Shown here piece by piece: positions 9,447-18,012 of a stretch of 64,000 nt of DNA; the first letter of the stretch is position 1, and the number at the start of each line of letters is the position of its first letter. The stretch spans positions 558,001-622,000 of the forward strand of contig NZ_CP010868.1 of assembly GCF_000875775.1 (NCBI RefSeq), given 5' to 3'. The notes under the pieces were generated by a model. That model was not told where the DNA came from, ran no database searches, and saw nothing but the letters and a program-made list of their open reading frames with translations. The position numbers were made by a program, and so were the translations under genes. The stretch comes from Nitrosopumilus piranensis (GTDB lineage: Archaea; Thermoproteota; Nitrososphaeria; Nitrososphaerales; Nitrosopumilaceae).

Positions 9447-9520
9447 GGGCCCGTAACTCAGCTTGGTAGAGTAACCGGCTCATAACCGGTGAGCCAAGGG
9501 ATCGAAGCCCTTCGGGCCCA
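9447..9520 (+). tRNA. tRNA with CAU anticodon (elongator Met or Ile2)
   Basis: Acceptor stem GGGCCCG/CGGGCCC, D stem ACTC/GAGT, anticodon stem ACCGG/CCGGT with loop CTCATAA, T stem AAGGG/CCCTT, discriminator A, and 74 nt in all. The anticodon is CAU. It lacks the three G-C pairs in the anticodon stem and the A1-U72 pair of archaeal initiators, so it is elongator Met or the Ile tRNA whose C34 is modified to agmatidine; I cannot decide between them. The T loop ATCGAAG has A at position 54 where T is usual. No intron is seen. Confidence 0.93.
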
Positions 9521-9563
9521 TATATTTTCAATTAGTTTTAAAATAAGCAAATTCAAATTTTAC

Positions 9564-9629
9564 TGGCTGCAATGAAGAATCAGAGTTATATCTGAATGAT
9601 GATTGGAAGGCATTTGTCTGAGCTGCCAA
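9564..9629 (+). ncRNA. Candidate C/D-box methylation guide sRNA
   Basis: In the gap between the tRNA and pyrE lie ATGAAGA (9572-9578, C-like), CTGA (9592-9595, D'), ATGATGA (9596-9602, perfect C') and CTGA (9618-9621, D), in the order and spacing of archaeal box C/D sRNAs. The guide segments are 13 and 15 nt. Flanks TGGCTGC and GCTGCCA can form an imperfect terminal stem. The upstream tRNA suggests read-through transcription. Targets were not identified; the 5th base before each D box would mark the 2'-O-methylated nucleotide. Confidence 0.6.
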
Positions 9630-9632
9630 AAC

Positions 9633-10238
9633 TCATTTATCAATTTGCTTTTTCACTTTATCTAAAGTATTATCATCAATTAGATTTTGTTCATGTAGGG
9701 CTTCTGTAATTTGTAAAATATTTAGAATTGAATGCATCTTGACTCCCAATTCTTCCAAGGCCTCATCAGCTCCTTCCATTCTGTTAACAATAACATATGC
9801 ATCTTTAATGGAAATATTGACTTCTTTTAATGATTTTATTGCATTTACAACTGAACCTCCAGTAGTTGCCACGTCATCTATCATAACTACCTGCATTCCA
9901 TCATGAATTTTACCTTCAACTGATTTTGAAGTCCCATAATCTTTTGGTTTACTTCTGACATAGATCAATGGCTTTACAGTTTCAATTGCTAATGCAGATG
10001 CAATAACTAAACCCCCTGTAGGTACTGAAACTATTGAATCAAACTTGTCTAATCCTATATTTTGAGCAATCTCATTTTCTAGATATTTTACCATTTTTCT
10101 AAATTCATGTGGATAACTTGGAACCAGTCTTAAATCCACATAGTATGAACTCTTTTTTCCACTTGCTAGTGTAAAATCCCCAAATTTTATGATGCCTTTT
10201 TGGTGCAAAAAGGTTGCAAACTCTTTTACAAATTCCAT
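9633..10238 (-). CDS. pyrE: Orotate phosphoribosyltransferase
   Basis: This enzyme transfers ribose 5-phosphate from PRPP to orotate to give OMP in pyrimidine synthesis. The PRPP-binding motif VVMIDDVATTGGSVVNA sits near residue 120 and the flexible-loop lysines are in YVRSKPKDYGTSKSVEG. Length 201 aa fits the family. It is divergent from the 10289 gene across 50 bp and has no other pyr gene beside it. Confidence 0.95.
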   Translation of the reverse strand: MEFVKEFATFLHQKGIIKFGDFTLASGKKSSYYVDLRLVPSYPHEFRKMVKYLENEIAQNIGLDKFDSIVSVPTGGLVIASALAIETVKPLIYVRSKPKDYGTSKSVEGKIHDGMQVVMIDDVATTGGSVVNAIKSLKEVNISIKDAYVIVNRMEGADEALEELGVKMHSILNILQITEALHEQNLIDDNTLDKVKKQIDK

Positions 10239-10288
10239 ACCAAAATTAACTACACTGGATTTATTTTGGTTTGTATTATGAATGAATC

Positions 10289-11371
10289 ATGCCTGAAATC
10301 TGGTTAAATTATGGTATTACAGACGTTGTTTTGGACATAAGGGCAGAGAATTTAGAGCAAAAAATTGATTCTGATGGCAAAATCCTAGATGATTCAGCGA
10401 TCAATGAAAAATTGAATGCCATTGATTTTTCCAAACCTATGGAACTTGTAGTTTTACATAATTCAAAATCTATTCAAAAAATTATTTCATCTATGTTTTT
10501 ACTATGTGAACAAAAATCAAAACCTTTTCCAAGAATTCTTACTGATAAAAAAATTCTAAATCAAGTTAAAGCAGGATTGCCCGAAGGCAGCTCTATCAAT
10601 GAATTTGATAATATGGAAAACCCAAACTCAAACCTTGTATTTATGAGTGAAATGGAGTTTGATGGTCTTTTTGGTTATGAAACCATCTCTACACGACTAA
10701 TCAAAAAGTTTGGCTTAGAATCTATGCTTTCAGCATATGCAAAAAGACAAGGAAATCTTCCTGTTCCAGGTCAATATCCTGAAAGTCTTCAAGAAGCAAA
10801 GAAATTCTCTGACAACTTTGAAATTCAGGGAATTGAAATTATTGCAAATTCCCAAGGAATAATTGATTTTTCACTTGGCCACCCATCAGAAACTATCTCT
10901 AATACAAAAATTCTTGAATCTAATTCGATTAAAGATGTAGGCCAGCATAAAACAATGATAATCAGTACTGGAAAAGATGCTAGTAATGATAATCTAGGAA
11001 AATCTTTTTCATCTCTTTGGAATTGTTCTAATGCCATAAAAAAAGATGGCCTTGCAATTTTAGTTGCTGAATGTAAGGGTGGATTGGGATCTGATGCAAT
11101 TCAACAATACATTGAAGACAGATTGAGTTTAGATCAATTACGGAATCCTACAAAATACATTAGTGGAATGGAAGATCTCTTGTTTCTTTCAGAAATCCAA
11201 AAGAATTTTCAGATTGGACTAGTTTCAATTCTGCCTGAGTTCTATGCAAAGAAACTAAACATGATTTCATTGCCTGGGATCAAGTATTCTATGGATTATA
11301 TCATAAAAACACAAGGTGCCAGACAAAAAGTTGCAGTAGTATCTGATGGTGCCCGACTTTTACTAAGATAA
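10289..11371 (+). CDS. Uncharacterised protein, possibly LarA/DUF2088-like
   Basis: This is a 360-aa soluble protein of unknown function. It starts with MPEIWLNYG, 27 bp after a TATA-like TTTATTTT at 10259-10266. The C-terminal half contains LAILVAECKGGLGSDAI and a preceding Gly/Ser-rich STGKDAS segment, which resemble the second domain of nickel-dependent lactate-racemase-type (LarA/DUF2088) proteins, but the N-terminal His motifs of LarA are not obvious. I would treat the relationship as tentative. It is divergent from pyrE and overlaps the convergent protease gene by 9 bp. Confidence 0.7.
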   Translation: MPEIWLNYGITDVVLDIRAENLEQKIDSDGKILDDSAINEKLNAIDFSKPMELVVLHNSKSIQKIISSMFLLCEQKSKPFPRILTDKKILNQVKAGLPEGSSINEFDNMENPNSNLVFMSEMEFDGLFGYETISTRLIKKFGLESMLSAYAKRQGNLPVPGQYPESLQEAKKFSDNFEIQGIEIIANSQGIIDFSLGHPSETISNTKILESNSIKDVGQHKTMIISTGKDASNDNLGKSFSSLWNCSNAIKKDGLAILVAECKGGLGSDAIQQYIEDRLSLDQLRNPTKYISGMEDLLFLSEIQKNFQIGLVSILPEFYAKKLNMISLPGIKYSMDYIIKTQGARQKVAVVSDGARLLLR

Positions 11372-12469
11372 GAAACTAGGCAAAAAATCTGATGGCAATG
11401 GCGCACATAAAACTGCTAATCCAATTATTCCCAAATAAGCAAGTTTTCTATTTCTTGAAAGCGGTGTGATCTCATCAAGTGGGGTCGCACTAGGACGTGT
11501 AAAACTCATAAACAAAATAAAAATTGCCATTACTTCATAACCTAGCAAAAACAAGATCCCTATACTTCCAAAAGTTGCAATTTTGTGGAATTTGGGACTA
11601 AGAAATGTTCTTGCCATGTGTCCTCCATCAAGCTGCCATGCTGGTAGCAAATTCAAAAATGTCACCAAGAAACCTACCCATGACGCAAACAAAAACGGCG
11701 TCAAGTAAGGAGTGTTACCGTGAATTTCACCCTTACCAAACATGGCCAAACTAGCTGTCATTAAGAGGGGTTCTCCCAAACTCCATTCACTTAATCTTGA
11801 ATCATCAGAAATATTACCATCAATTATATTTTCTAAAACTGGTGCTGTATATGCAGCATAAACTGAAACAATAATTGCAATAACTAGACCTGCGACTGGT
11901 CCGGCAATCGCTATATCAAACAATATTCTTCTGTTGATAGTAACTCCTTTTGATTGGATGAATGCGCCAAATGTTGGAATGCCTATTACCGGTAAACCTG
12001 GAATGAAAAATGGCCATGTTGTTTTCAATTTATGCCATCTGGCAGCAAAAATATGACCAAGTTCATGAACTCCTAAAATTCCTAATAATGCTAGTGTATA
12101 CCATGCTGCTGTTTCTAATGGATCTCCGATATCTATAATTGAATTTGCAACTGATGTTTTGTGATACCCATCAAACATAACGAATCCTACTACAATTGCA
12201 AACAAAATCCTGGGGGTCCATGGATTGCCCAAAATCCTTTGCTTTTTCATAGTAAATTTTTGGATAATGACATACTTTTCTCCATTAACTTCTTCTAATT
12301 TGCAAAAATAACTCATGTCTTCTAGTCTTCTAGCCAAATTTTCAAATTTTTCTGTAAAATCATTATCATCTATTCTAAATTCTAAAGCAAATTCAGATTT
12401 TGTAAAATCACTTACCTTAAAAATAGAGTTTACTATCGAAATAATTTCTTCTTGAGATGGGTCATCCAT
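11363..12469 (-). CDS. Site-2 protease-type membrane metalloprotease (M50)
   Basis: This is an intramembrane zinc protease. The zinc motif HELGH (in LGVHELGHIFAARW) sits in a helix near residue 155, and the third-ligand motif LLPAWQLDGGHMA is near residue 280. At least six hydrophobic segments follow a soluble N-terminal region of about 85 residues. The substrate is unknown; relatives cut membrane-bound regulators. Length 368 aa is typical. The gene is divergent from the acetyltransferase at 12545. Confidence 0.93.
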   Translation of the reverse strand: MDDPSQEEIISIVNSIFKVSDFTKSEFALEFRIDDNDFTEKFENLARRLEDMSYFCKLEEVNGEKYVIIQKFTMKKQRILGNPWTPRILFAIVVGFVMFDGYHKTSVANSIIDIGDPLETAAWYTLALLGILGVHELGHIFAARWHKLKTTWPFFIPGLPVIGIPTFGAFIQSKGVTINRRILFDIAIAGPVAGLVIAIIVSVYAAYTAPVLENIIDGNISDDSRLSEWSLGEPLLMTASLAMFGKGEIHGNTPYLTPFLFASWVGFLVTFLNLLPAWQLDGGHMARTFLSPKFHKIATFGSIGILFLLGYEVMAIFILFMSFTRPSATPLDEITPLSRNRKLAYLGIIGLAVLCAPLPSDFLPSFLS

Positions 12470-12544
12470 ATGTTTTAAGACTAAATCTATCCATTAAATG
12501 GTCTTTTGGTTTAAAATTAAATATTGATGGACCTATTCCTTAGT

Positions 12545-13042
12545 ATGCAAGTAATTCTAAGACAATTAGGTGATTGTAATATTAGACGTGCTGAGCCAAG
12601 TGATCTCATTCCTGTGATGGAAATTAATTTGAAAACACTTCCTGAGCATTACTCTGATTATTTCTATGAAAGCCTACTTGCGGAACTTCCAGAGGCATTT
12701 ATTGTGGCTGAGATTGGTGGAAAGCACGTTGGGTACATAATGTGTAAAACTGAGTATGGTTTTTCAAATTTTAAGAAACTGGGTTTTGTCAAGAAAGGTC
12801 ATGTCGTATCGATTGCAGTTCTTGATGAATATAGGAAGAGGGGAATTGGAAATGCACTGGTTGAAGAATCTGTAAAAGGCGTAAAATCTAGAAAGTGTGA
12901 TGAGTTCTATCTAGAAGTGAGGTGTAGTAATAATGAAGCTGTTAGATTGTATGAAAAACTTGGATTTGTAATTAGACAGCAACTTAACGCCTACTATCGT
13001 GATGGTGAAGATGCGTATCTTATGGCAATTGAGCTAGATTAG
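12545..13042 (+). CDS. rimI: GNAT N-alpha-acetyltransferase, RimI/Ard1-like
   Basis: The acetyl-CoA motif is LDEYRKRGIGNALVEESV, followed by the RimI/Ard1 hallmark LEVRCSNNEAVRLYEKLGF and the C-terminal YYRDGEDAYLM. Such archaeal enzymes acetylate protein N-termini. I chose ATG 12545 (MQVILRQLG) because the TATA-like TTTAAAATTAAATA at about 12510-12523 places a leaderless transcript start there; ATG 12527 is also possible. Length 165 aa. Confidence 0.88.
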   Translation: MQVILRQLGDCNIRRAEPSDLIPVMEINLKTLPEHYSDYFYESLLAELPEAFIVAEIGGKHVGYIMCKTEYGFSNFKKLGFVKKGHVVSIAVLDEYRKRGIGNALVEESVKGVKSRKCDEFYLEVRCSNNEAVRLYEKLGFVIRQQLNAYYRDGEDAYLMAIELD

Positions 13043-13079
13043 TTAAAACCAATAAATAACTCTCGAAAAATTCTCCGCC

Positions 13080-13298
13080 ATGGACAAACGTAAAGGAATG
13101 GGTGTTACCATATTTCTTCTTTGTATTGGTGGGTTTTTTCTTTATGCTTATTTGTTAATGCTATCTGAATGGAGTCCTATTGTTTTGCAATTATCTGTAT
13201 TGATGATTGCAGGAGGAATTCTTGGAGTTGTTGCATGGATAGGATATGTTATGGCAACAACAAAACCTTCATCTGCATCAATTACTTCGGACGATTAA
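13080..13298 (+). CDS. Small two-helix membrane protein
   Basis: A 72-aa protein with a basic start (MDKRKGMG) and two hydrophobic segments, about residues 8-28 and 37-60, then a short polar tail ending in SDD. A TATA-like AATAAATAA centred near 13055 lies 25 bp before the ATG, indicating a leaderless mRNA. No family is recognised. It ends 1 bp before the convergent methyltransferase gene. Confidence 0.75.
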   Translation: MDKRKGMGVTIFLLCIGGFFLYAYLLMLSEWSPIVLQLSVLMIAGGILGVVAWIGYVMATTKPSSASITSDD

Positions 13299-13299
13299 C

Positions 13300-14136
13300 T
13301 CATTTGAAAATTTTTACATCTACAACAGTTTGATAATATCTAGGACCTACTGGTCTAACAATTTTTGATCCCAATATCTCTGATTTAACTGGTGTAACTT
13401 GAAGATAATGCTCTTCAGATAGTTTACCTGCATCTGATTTTTTATCTGCATGTATGTGTGAATAATAGTGAATAATTCCTTTGTTTTTGGTTGTCCTTAT
13501 TGCAGATTCTAAAAACTCATCTGATCTTTCTGGTAGTAACATTAGAGTTCTATCTGACTTGTCTACAAGTTGTTCATTGATAATTTGAGTTGCGTCCCCA
13601 TTTATTGAAATAACTTGCCCTGCAAGTTTGTTTAGCTTAATGTTTTTCTCACATAACTTTGATGCAATTGGGTTGATGTCTAAACTATAGACTGTACATT
13701 TTTTCTTTTTTGCAGCAATAATTGAAAACATCCCCACTCCTGCAAACATGTTTGTCATTATTTCTCCATCTTGAATCATATTTGCTATTCTATCTCTTTC
13801 AGTAGATAACCTAGGTGAAAAAAATGCATTTTCAACATCTACTATGAATTTACATCCAAATTCTCTGTACTCTGTCTCTGTATTGTCTTCTCCTGCTATG
13901 ATCTCAAGATTACGCGTACGAAAATCTCCTTCTACTGCAGAGGCCTGGCAAAATACACTTCTAGCAATTTTTACATCATCCAATAATGTCTCTCCGATAA
14001 TTTTCTTTTTTGATAGAAGAGATTCTGGTATTCTCACAATAATGATGTCTCCAATTTGATCAAATGCTGAAATTAATTCTTCACTCTCTTTTGGTGACAG
14101 TATACTTTCAAGTGATTTTTTTAGCATTCGAGTCAA
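13300..14136 (-). CDS. tRNA methyltransferase/aminocarboxypropyltransferase, Trm5/Taw2 family
   Basis: This is a class I SAM enzyme acting on position 37 of tRNA. FFSPRLSTERDRI and NMFAGVGMFSIIAAK (SAM-binding loop) are typical of Trm5 and of its wyosine-pathway relative Taw2/TYW2. The catalytic stretch reads LMLLPERSDEFLESA, where Trm5 normally has an N-L-P motif, and GIIHYYSHIH follows, more like TYW2. It may therefore make m1G37 or transfer the aminocarboxypropyl group. Length 278 aa lacks the extra N-terminal D1 domain of long Trm5. Its ATG overlaps the ABCE1 stop by 4 bp. Confidence 0.82.
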   Translation of the reverse strand: MTRMLKKSLESILSPKESEELISAFDQIGDIIIVRIPESLLSKKKIIGETLLDDVKIARSVFCQASAVEGDFRTRNLEIIAGEDNTETEYREFGCKFIVDVENAFFSPRLSTERDRIANMIQDGEIMTNMFAGVGMFSIIAAKKKKCTVYSLDINPIASKLCEKNIKLNKLAGQVISINGDATQIINEQLVDKSDRTLMLLPERSDEFLESAIRTTKNKGIIHYYSHIHADKKSDAGKLSEEHYLQVTPVKSEILGSKIVRPVGPRYYQTVVDVKIFK

Positions 14137-15920
14137 TTCTTGTAATAGAAATTACCTGATGATTTTTGATCCTTATCTAATCTACTTTCAAGTTTATTCA
14201 CTCTAGGTCTGAGACTTTTCTCATCACGTCTAAATGACATATCAAGTGATTTGAGGAATCTATTCATTGCATCTGCTTTTGGTAACGGAGATGTAGCTAC
14301 ACCTGCCGCACCTGATTCTCCTTCAAAAATTACCATTGAATCTGAAATTAAATCCATTAATTGTAAATCATGATCAATAACTATTGCTGATTTTCCAAAA
14401 GAGCGAACAAATTTCTGCAAGAATTTTGCAACTGCTATTCTATCTTCTACATCTAAAAATGCTGAAGGCTCATCTAATGCATACAAATCTACTTTTTGCA
14501 ATAAACATGAGGCAACTGCAACTTTTTGTAATTCTCCTCCTGAAAGATTCTTGACTGATTTATTGTATAATTTTTTTATTTTTAATGGATCAAGAATCTG
14601 TTCTTCTTCAAGACTACCTTCTACCTGATCTCCATTTGCCTTATCTAATACTGATACTACTTCAACATCTATGTCATTTTGAAGATATTGTGGTTTGTAT
14701 GCAATCTTGATTTTTTTATCAATACTTCCGGAATCTGGTTTTTCAACACCTGCAATCATTTTCATCATAGTTGTTTTCCCTAAGGCATTAGCTCCCATTA
14801 TGCCTAATACCTCACCTTTTCTAACTTGCCCAGGCTCAATTGTAACTGAAAATGATGGATATTTTTTTTCTAGTTTTGGATATGTGACAACTTCACTACC
14901 TTCTTGAAATTCATCTGTAGATGATGATGAAACATCAAATGAAAATTTCTTATCTCTGAATCTAACATTCTCATTTGGCAGATATCCGTCAAGAAATACA
15001 TTAATTCCAACTTTGGTAGATAGAATATTTGAAACAATTCCATATGCGGCTGGTTCTCCATATAACACTTCGATATAATCACTAAGAAAATCTAGTAAAG
15101 TAAGATCATGCTCTACTACCATGACGCTTTTTCCAATTTTAGCTAAACCTTGAATTACACGTGCAACTCCTGTTCTTTGAAAAACATCATTGTATGATGA
15201 CGGCTCATCAAAAAAATAGAATTCAGTATCTTTTGATGCAGCAGCAGCTACTGCAATTCGTTGTAATTCTCCTCCACTTAATTCTTTTAGACTATGATCC
15301 ATAGAATTTTCCAATCCTAATTCTTTGATTAGATGTCTAGAAACACCTCGCTCATCATATTTTTCAATTAGTTCATTTCCTGTTCCTTCAAATGCTTGTG
15401 CAATGTGATGAACTTGTTGAGGTTTTATTGATGCACGAATTTGGTTTTGTTCAATTTTTTCAAAATGCTGTTTAAGTTCTGTTCCACTATAATATTTTAA
15501 AATTTCATCCCATTCCGGTGGGTTTTCATATCTTCCTAGATTTGGTTTTAGGTTTCCTGATAAAATGTTAACAACTGTACTTTTACCCATCCCATTTCTT
15601 CCAAGTAGTCCGACTACCTCTCCTTTCTTTGGTGTTGGTAATTTGAATAGCCTAAATGAGTTGGGACCATATTGATGAATTTTATCAGTAGCTAACTCAC
15701 TTGCCAAATTCACAATTGTTATTGCATCAAATGGGCATACTTTGACACATATTCCACAACCATTACAAATATCTTCATCAATCTGGGCCTTTTTTGATTC
15801 TTCATTTAGAACAATACAATCTGCCCCTGATTTGTTTACTGGACAATATTTTATGCACTCTAAACCACATTTTTTAGGCTGACAAAGCTCATGATCTAGA
15901 ACACCTACCCTATGTGTCAT
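14133..15920 (-). CDS. abce1: Ribosome recycling ATPase ABCE1 (Rli1)
   Basis: ABCE1 splits ribosomes after termination. The N-terminal Fe-S domain has the cysteines of CQPKKCGLECIKYCPV and CNGCGICVKVCPF. Two ABC cassettes follow: Walker A GLLGRNGMGKSTVVN with signature LSGGELQRIAVAAA, and GIMGANALGKTTMMK with LSGGELQKVAVASC. 595 aa is the usual length. It is the first gene of a two-gene operon with the Trm5-type gene. Confidence 0.97.
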   Translation of the reverse strand: MTHRVGVLDHELCQPKKCGLECIKYCPVNKSGADCIVLNEESKKAQIDEDICNGCGICVKVCPFDAITIVNLASELATDKIHQYGPNSFRLFKLPTPKKGEVVGLLGRNGMGKSTVVNILSGNLKPNLGRYENPPEWDEILKYYSGTELKQHFEKIEQNQIRASIKPQQVHHIAQAFEGTGNELIEKYDERGVSRHLIKELGLENSMDHSLKELSGGELQRIAVAAAASKDTEFYFFDEPSSYNDVFQRTGVARVIQGLAKIGKSVMVVEHDLTLLDFLSDYIEVLYGEPAAYGIVSNILSTKVGINVFLDGYLPNENVRFRDKKFSFDVSSSSTDEFQEGSEVVTYPKLEKKYPSFSVTIEPGQVRKGEVLGIMGANALGKTTMMKMIAGVEKPDSGSIDKKIKIAYKPQYLQNDIDVEVVSVLDKANGDQVEGSLEEEQILDPLKIKKLYNKSVKNLSGGELQKVAVASCLLQKVDLYALDEPSAFLDVEDRIAVAKFLQKFVRSFGKSAIVIDHDLQLMDLISDSMVIFEGESGAAGVATSPLPKADAMNRFLKSLDMSFRRDEKSLRPRVNKLESRLDKDQKSSGNFYYKN

Positions 15921-15943
15921 GTCGTAATCGGGTATTTTCTTTG

Positions 15944-15950
15944 CTTTATA
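15944..15950 (-). promoter_or_regulatory. TATA box of the ABCE1 operon
   Basis: On the minus strand TATAAAG lies about 27 bp before the ABCE1 ATG (15920), the spacing expected for a leaderless archaeal transcript. Confidence 0.55.
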
Positions 15951-16012
15951 CCTATTTTGGAATGCTTGAAGGAGGCGTTACGTTAATAGATGAGAATCTG
16001 ACATTAATCTTC

Positions 16013-16129
16013 AAGCCGGCCATAGCGTTAGGGTGCGACCCAATCCCTTTCCGAACTTGGAAGTCAAACCTGACGTCGCTGTTGTGCTACTAAGATGCGA
16101 GAGCCCTTGGGAAGCAACAGTGCTGGCAT
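16013..16129 (+). rRNA. rrf: 5S ribosomal RNA
   Basis: The conserved core CCGAACTTGGAAGTCAAACC is at 16051-16070. Terminal helix I is formed by GCCGGC (16015-16020) and GCTGGC (16122-16127). The size of about 117 nt is right; the exact ends are estimated from the helix. No 16S or 23S gene is nearby, so the gene stands alone as in other thaumarchaea. T-rich sequence (ATTTTCTAATTTT) after the end may terminate it. Confidence 0.92.
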
Positions 16130-16186
16130 TTTCTAATTTTGAATCAATCTTTTAATATCCAATTAATTTGGTTGATGTGATTTCAA

Positions 16187-16315
16187 ATGCCAAATTGTAG
16201 TGTATGTGGAGAAAATTGTGATAATGATATTCGGCTATTAAACCACATGATGGAAAAACATGGTTGGAGAAATCCAAATGTTGGAACTCCTGATAGAAAT
16301 AGTAGAGGTTACTGA
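16187..16315 (+). CDS. 42-aa C2H2 zinc-finger-like microprotein
   Basis: The reading frame gives MPNCSVCGENCDND and then a helix with NHMMEKH: Cys4, Cys7, His20 and His25 form a C-x2-C-x12-H-x4-H finger. A stop codon lies 6 bp upstream in frame, so ATG 16187 is the start, and a TATA-like TTTAATAT is at 16151-16158. Too short for most gene finders. The role is unknown; nucleic-acid binding is only a guess. It converges on pepA, 1 bp apart. Confidence 0.65.
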   Translation: MPNCSVCGENCDNDIRLLNHMMEKHGWRNPNVGTPDRNSRGY

Positions 16316-16316
16316 A

Positions 16317-17783
16317 CTACATATTCTGTAAATAGTCTAAAACCAATCTTACTCCAAAACCTGTAGCGCCTTTTGGATTGTATGATTTTTCTTTTGTAGC
16401 TGTTTGTGTCCAAGCAACTCCTGCAATATCCAAATGTACCCATGGTGTATTTTCAATAGCATTTCTTAAGAACGCTGCAGCAGTTATTGTTCCAGCAGCT
16501 CTACCAATTCCCATATTTTTCATATCTGCTACATCTGACTTGATCATATCCATAAACTCTTGATTTAATGGGAGTTCCCAAATTTGTTCTGTAGTGTTTT
16601 TTGATGATTCAAAAATTTTTTTTGATAGTTTTTCATTATTTGAAACCATACCTGCCACATTAGTGCCTAATGCGATAATACATGCTCCAGTTAAAGTTGC
16701 AAAGTCTATAATTGCTTTAGGTGAATAATGTTTTTCACCATATGCTAGTGCATCAGCTAAAATCAATCTTCCTTCAGCATCTGTGTTGAGAATTTCAGCA
16801 GTTTTCCTATTGTATAATTTTATGATGTCTCCAGGCCTGTATGATTCCCCACCTGGCATGTTCTCAACAGATGGGATAATTCCAATTACATTGATTGGTA
16901 ATTTTAATTCTGATATTGCTTTCATAATTCCCAAAACTGTACAACCTCCACATTTGTCAAATTTCATTTCGTCCATACCTGCTCCAGGCTTTAACGAAAT
17001 TCCACCAGTGTCAAATGTTACTGCTTTTCCAACAAGTACAATAGGTTTTTCATTTCTTGCTCCCTTGTTATGTTCTAGAACAATTAGTTTGGGTTCATTC
17101 TTACTTCCTTGCCCTACAGCTGAAATTCCACCAAAGCCTTTCTTTTTTAGTTCTGGTTTTGAAATAATTTTACATTTCATTTTGTTTTTGGAAATTATCC
17201 TTGCAAAATTTGCTAAAGTGGATGGTGTGCACTCGTTTGGAGGTAAATTAGCAATACTCTTTGTAAATATTGCACCATCTGCAACAATTTCTGCCGTCTT
17301 TATTGCTTGTAAAATCTTGTTTGATTTTGAAACAATTATTGTTAGATCTGGAGAATTTTGTTCTTTTTCAGCCTTGAATTTCTCAAATTTATAAAGTGCC
17401 ATTTTCACTCCTTGTACAATTTGTGCTGATGATGAAGTTTGGTCAATTACAAAATTGGGAGGAGAAATTATTGAAAATTCTTTTAATCTTAATTCACGTG
17501 CTTTTTGAGCAATTTTTCCTGAAATTTGTCTAAAAGTATCTTTTGTAATATCTTCTTTTTTACCAATTCCGGCAATCAGAATTCTCTGAAATTGTTTTTT
17601 TCCTACAATCGGAATAATTATCATTTTACCTAATTTTCCCTCTATATCTTTGAGAGATTGTTTTACAACTTGGGATGTTTTTGCATCTAGTTTTGGTAAT
17701 CCTAAAACTTTATCTGATTTTTCTAAAGCAAATCCACAAAGTAGTTGAGTTTTTTTTGGAGAATCTTGCACTCTTACTTTCAA
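16317..17783 (-). CDS. pepA: Leucyl aminopeptidase (M17)
   Basis: This dizinc aminopeptidase releases N-terminal residues from peptides. The metal and catalytic motifs are VTFDTGGISLKPGAGMDEMK and the M17 signature NTDAEGRLILADAL, with ATLTGACIIALG after it. Length 488 aa is usual. Cytosolic; no signal peptide. It lies alone between the zinc-finger microprotein and the ribbon-helix-helix gene. Confidence 0.96.
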   Translation of the reverse strand: MKVRVQDSPKKTQLLCGFALEKSDKVLGLPKLDAKTSQVVKQSLKDIEGKLGKMIIIPIVGKKQFQRILIAGIGKKEDITKDTFRQISGKIAQKARELRLKEFSIISPPNFVIDQTSSSAQIVQGVKMALYKFEKFKAEKEQNSPDLTIIVSKSNKILQAIKTAEIVADGAIFTKSIANLPPNECTPSTLANFARIISKNKMKCKIISKPELKKKGFGGISAVGQGSKNEPKLIVLEHNKGARNEKPIVLVGKAVTFDTGGISLKPGAGMDEMKFDKCGGCTVLGIMKAISELKLPINVIGIIPSVENMPGGESYRPGDIIKLYNRKTAEILNTDAEGRLILADALAYGEKHYSPKAIIDFATLTGACIIALGTNVAGMVSNNEKLSKKIFESSKNTTEQIWELPLNQEFMDMIKSDVADMKNMGIGRAAGTITAAAFLRNAIENTPWVHLDIAGVAWTQTATKEKSYNPKGATGFGVRLVLDYLQNM

Positions 17784-17827
17784 TATGAATATTGATTTTT
17801 AGAGTCTTATTTAGATTTATGACATAC

Positions 17828-17968
17828 TTAACTGCATTCTCTGAGCATTTCATTGATTACCGAGGAAAAACTTACGGTTGCAGCTGTTTCTTTAATTTTC
17901 TTTGCTTGAAGATTTCTTACTTTTTTAGCAACATCTTCATCAATCATTATTGTTTTACGTTCTGCCAT
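17828..17968 (-). CDS. 46-aa ribbon-helix-helix-type protein
   Basis: The minus-strand frame gives MAERKTIMIDEDVAKKVR and then an amphipathic second helix ending SSVINEMLRECS. The pattern of a short beta strand (KTIMID), helix, turn and helix is that of small RHH regulators such as VapB/CopG-type antitoxins. I see no toxin gene next to it; the adjacent DCC-type gene is a redox protein. A DNA-binding or solitary antitoxin role is inferred from shape alone. Confidence 0.65.
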   Translation of the reverse strand: MAERKTIMIDEDVAKKVRNLQAKKIKETAATVSFSSVINEMLRECS

Positions 17969-18012
17969 AAAAAATTGAGTCAATATTGTGGTTAAAAATC
18001 TATTTCTTGTAA

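Noticed and set aside
12486-12501. Palindromic CCATTAAATGG between the M50 and RimI genes
   Set aside because: Short and AT-rich; expected by chance at this composition.
15971-16012. AGATGAG...CTGA stretch before 5S as a C/D sRNA
   Set aside because: Spacing is too short and no C'/D' pair exists.
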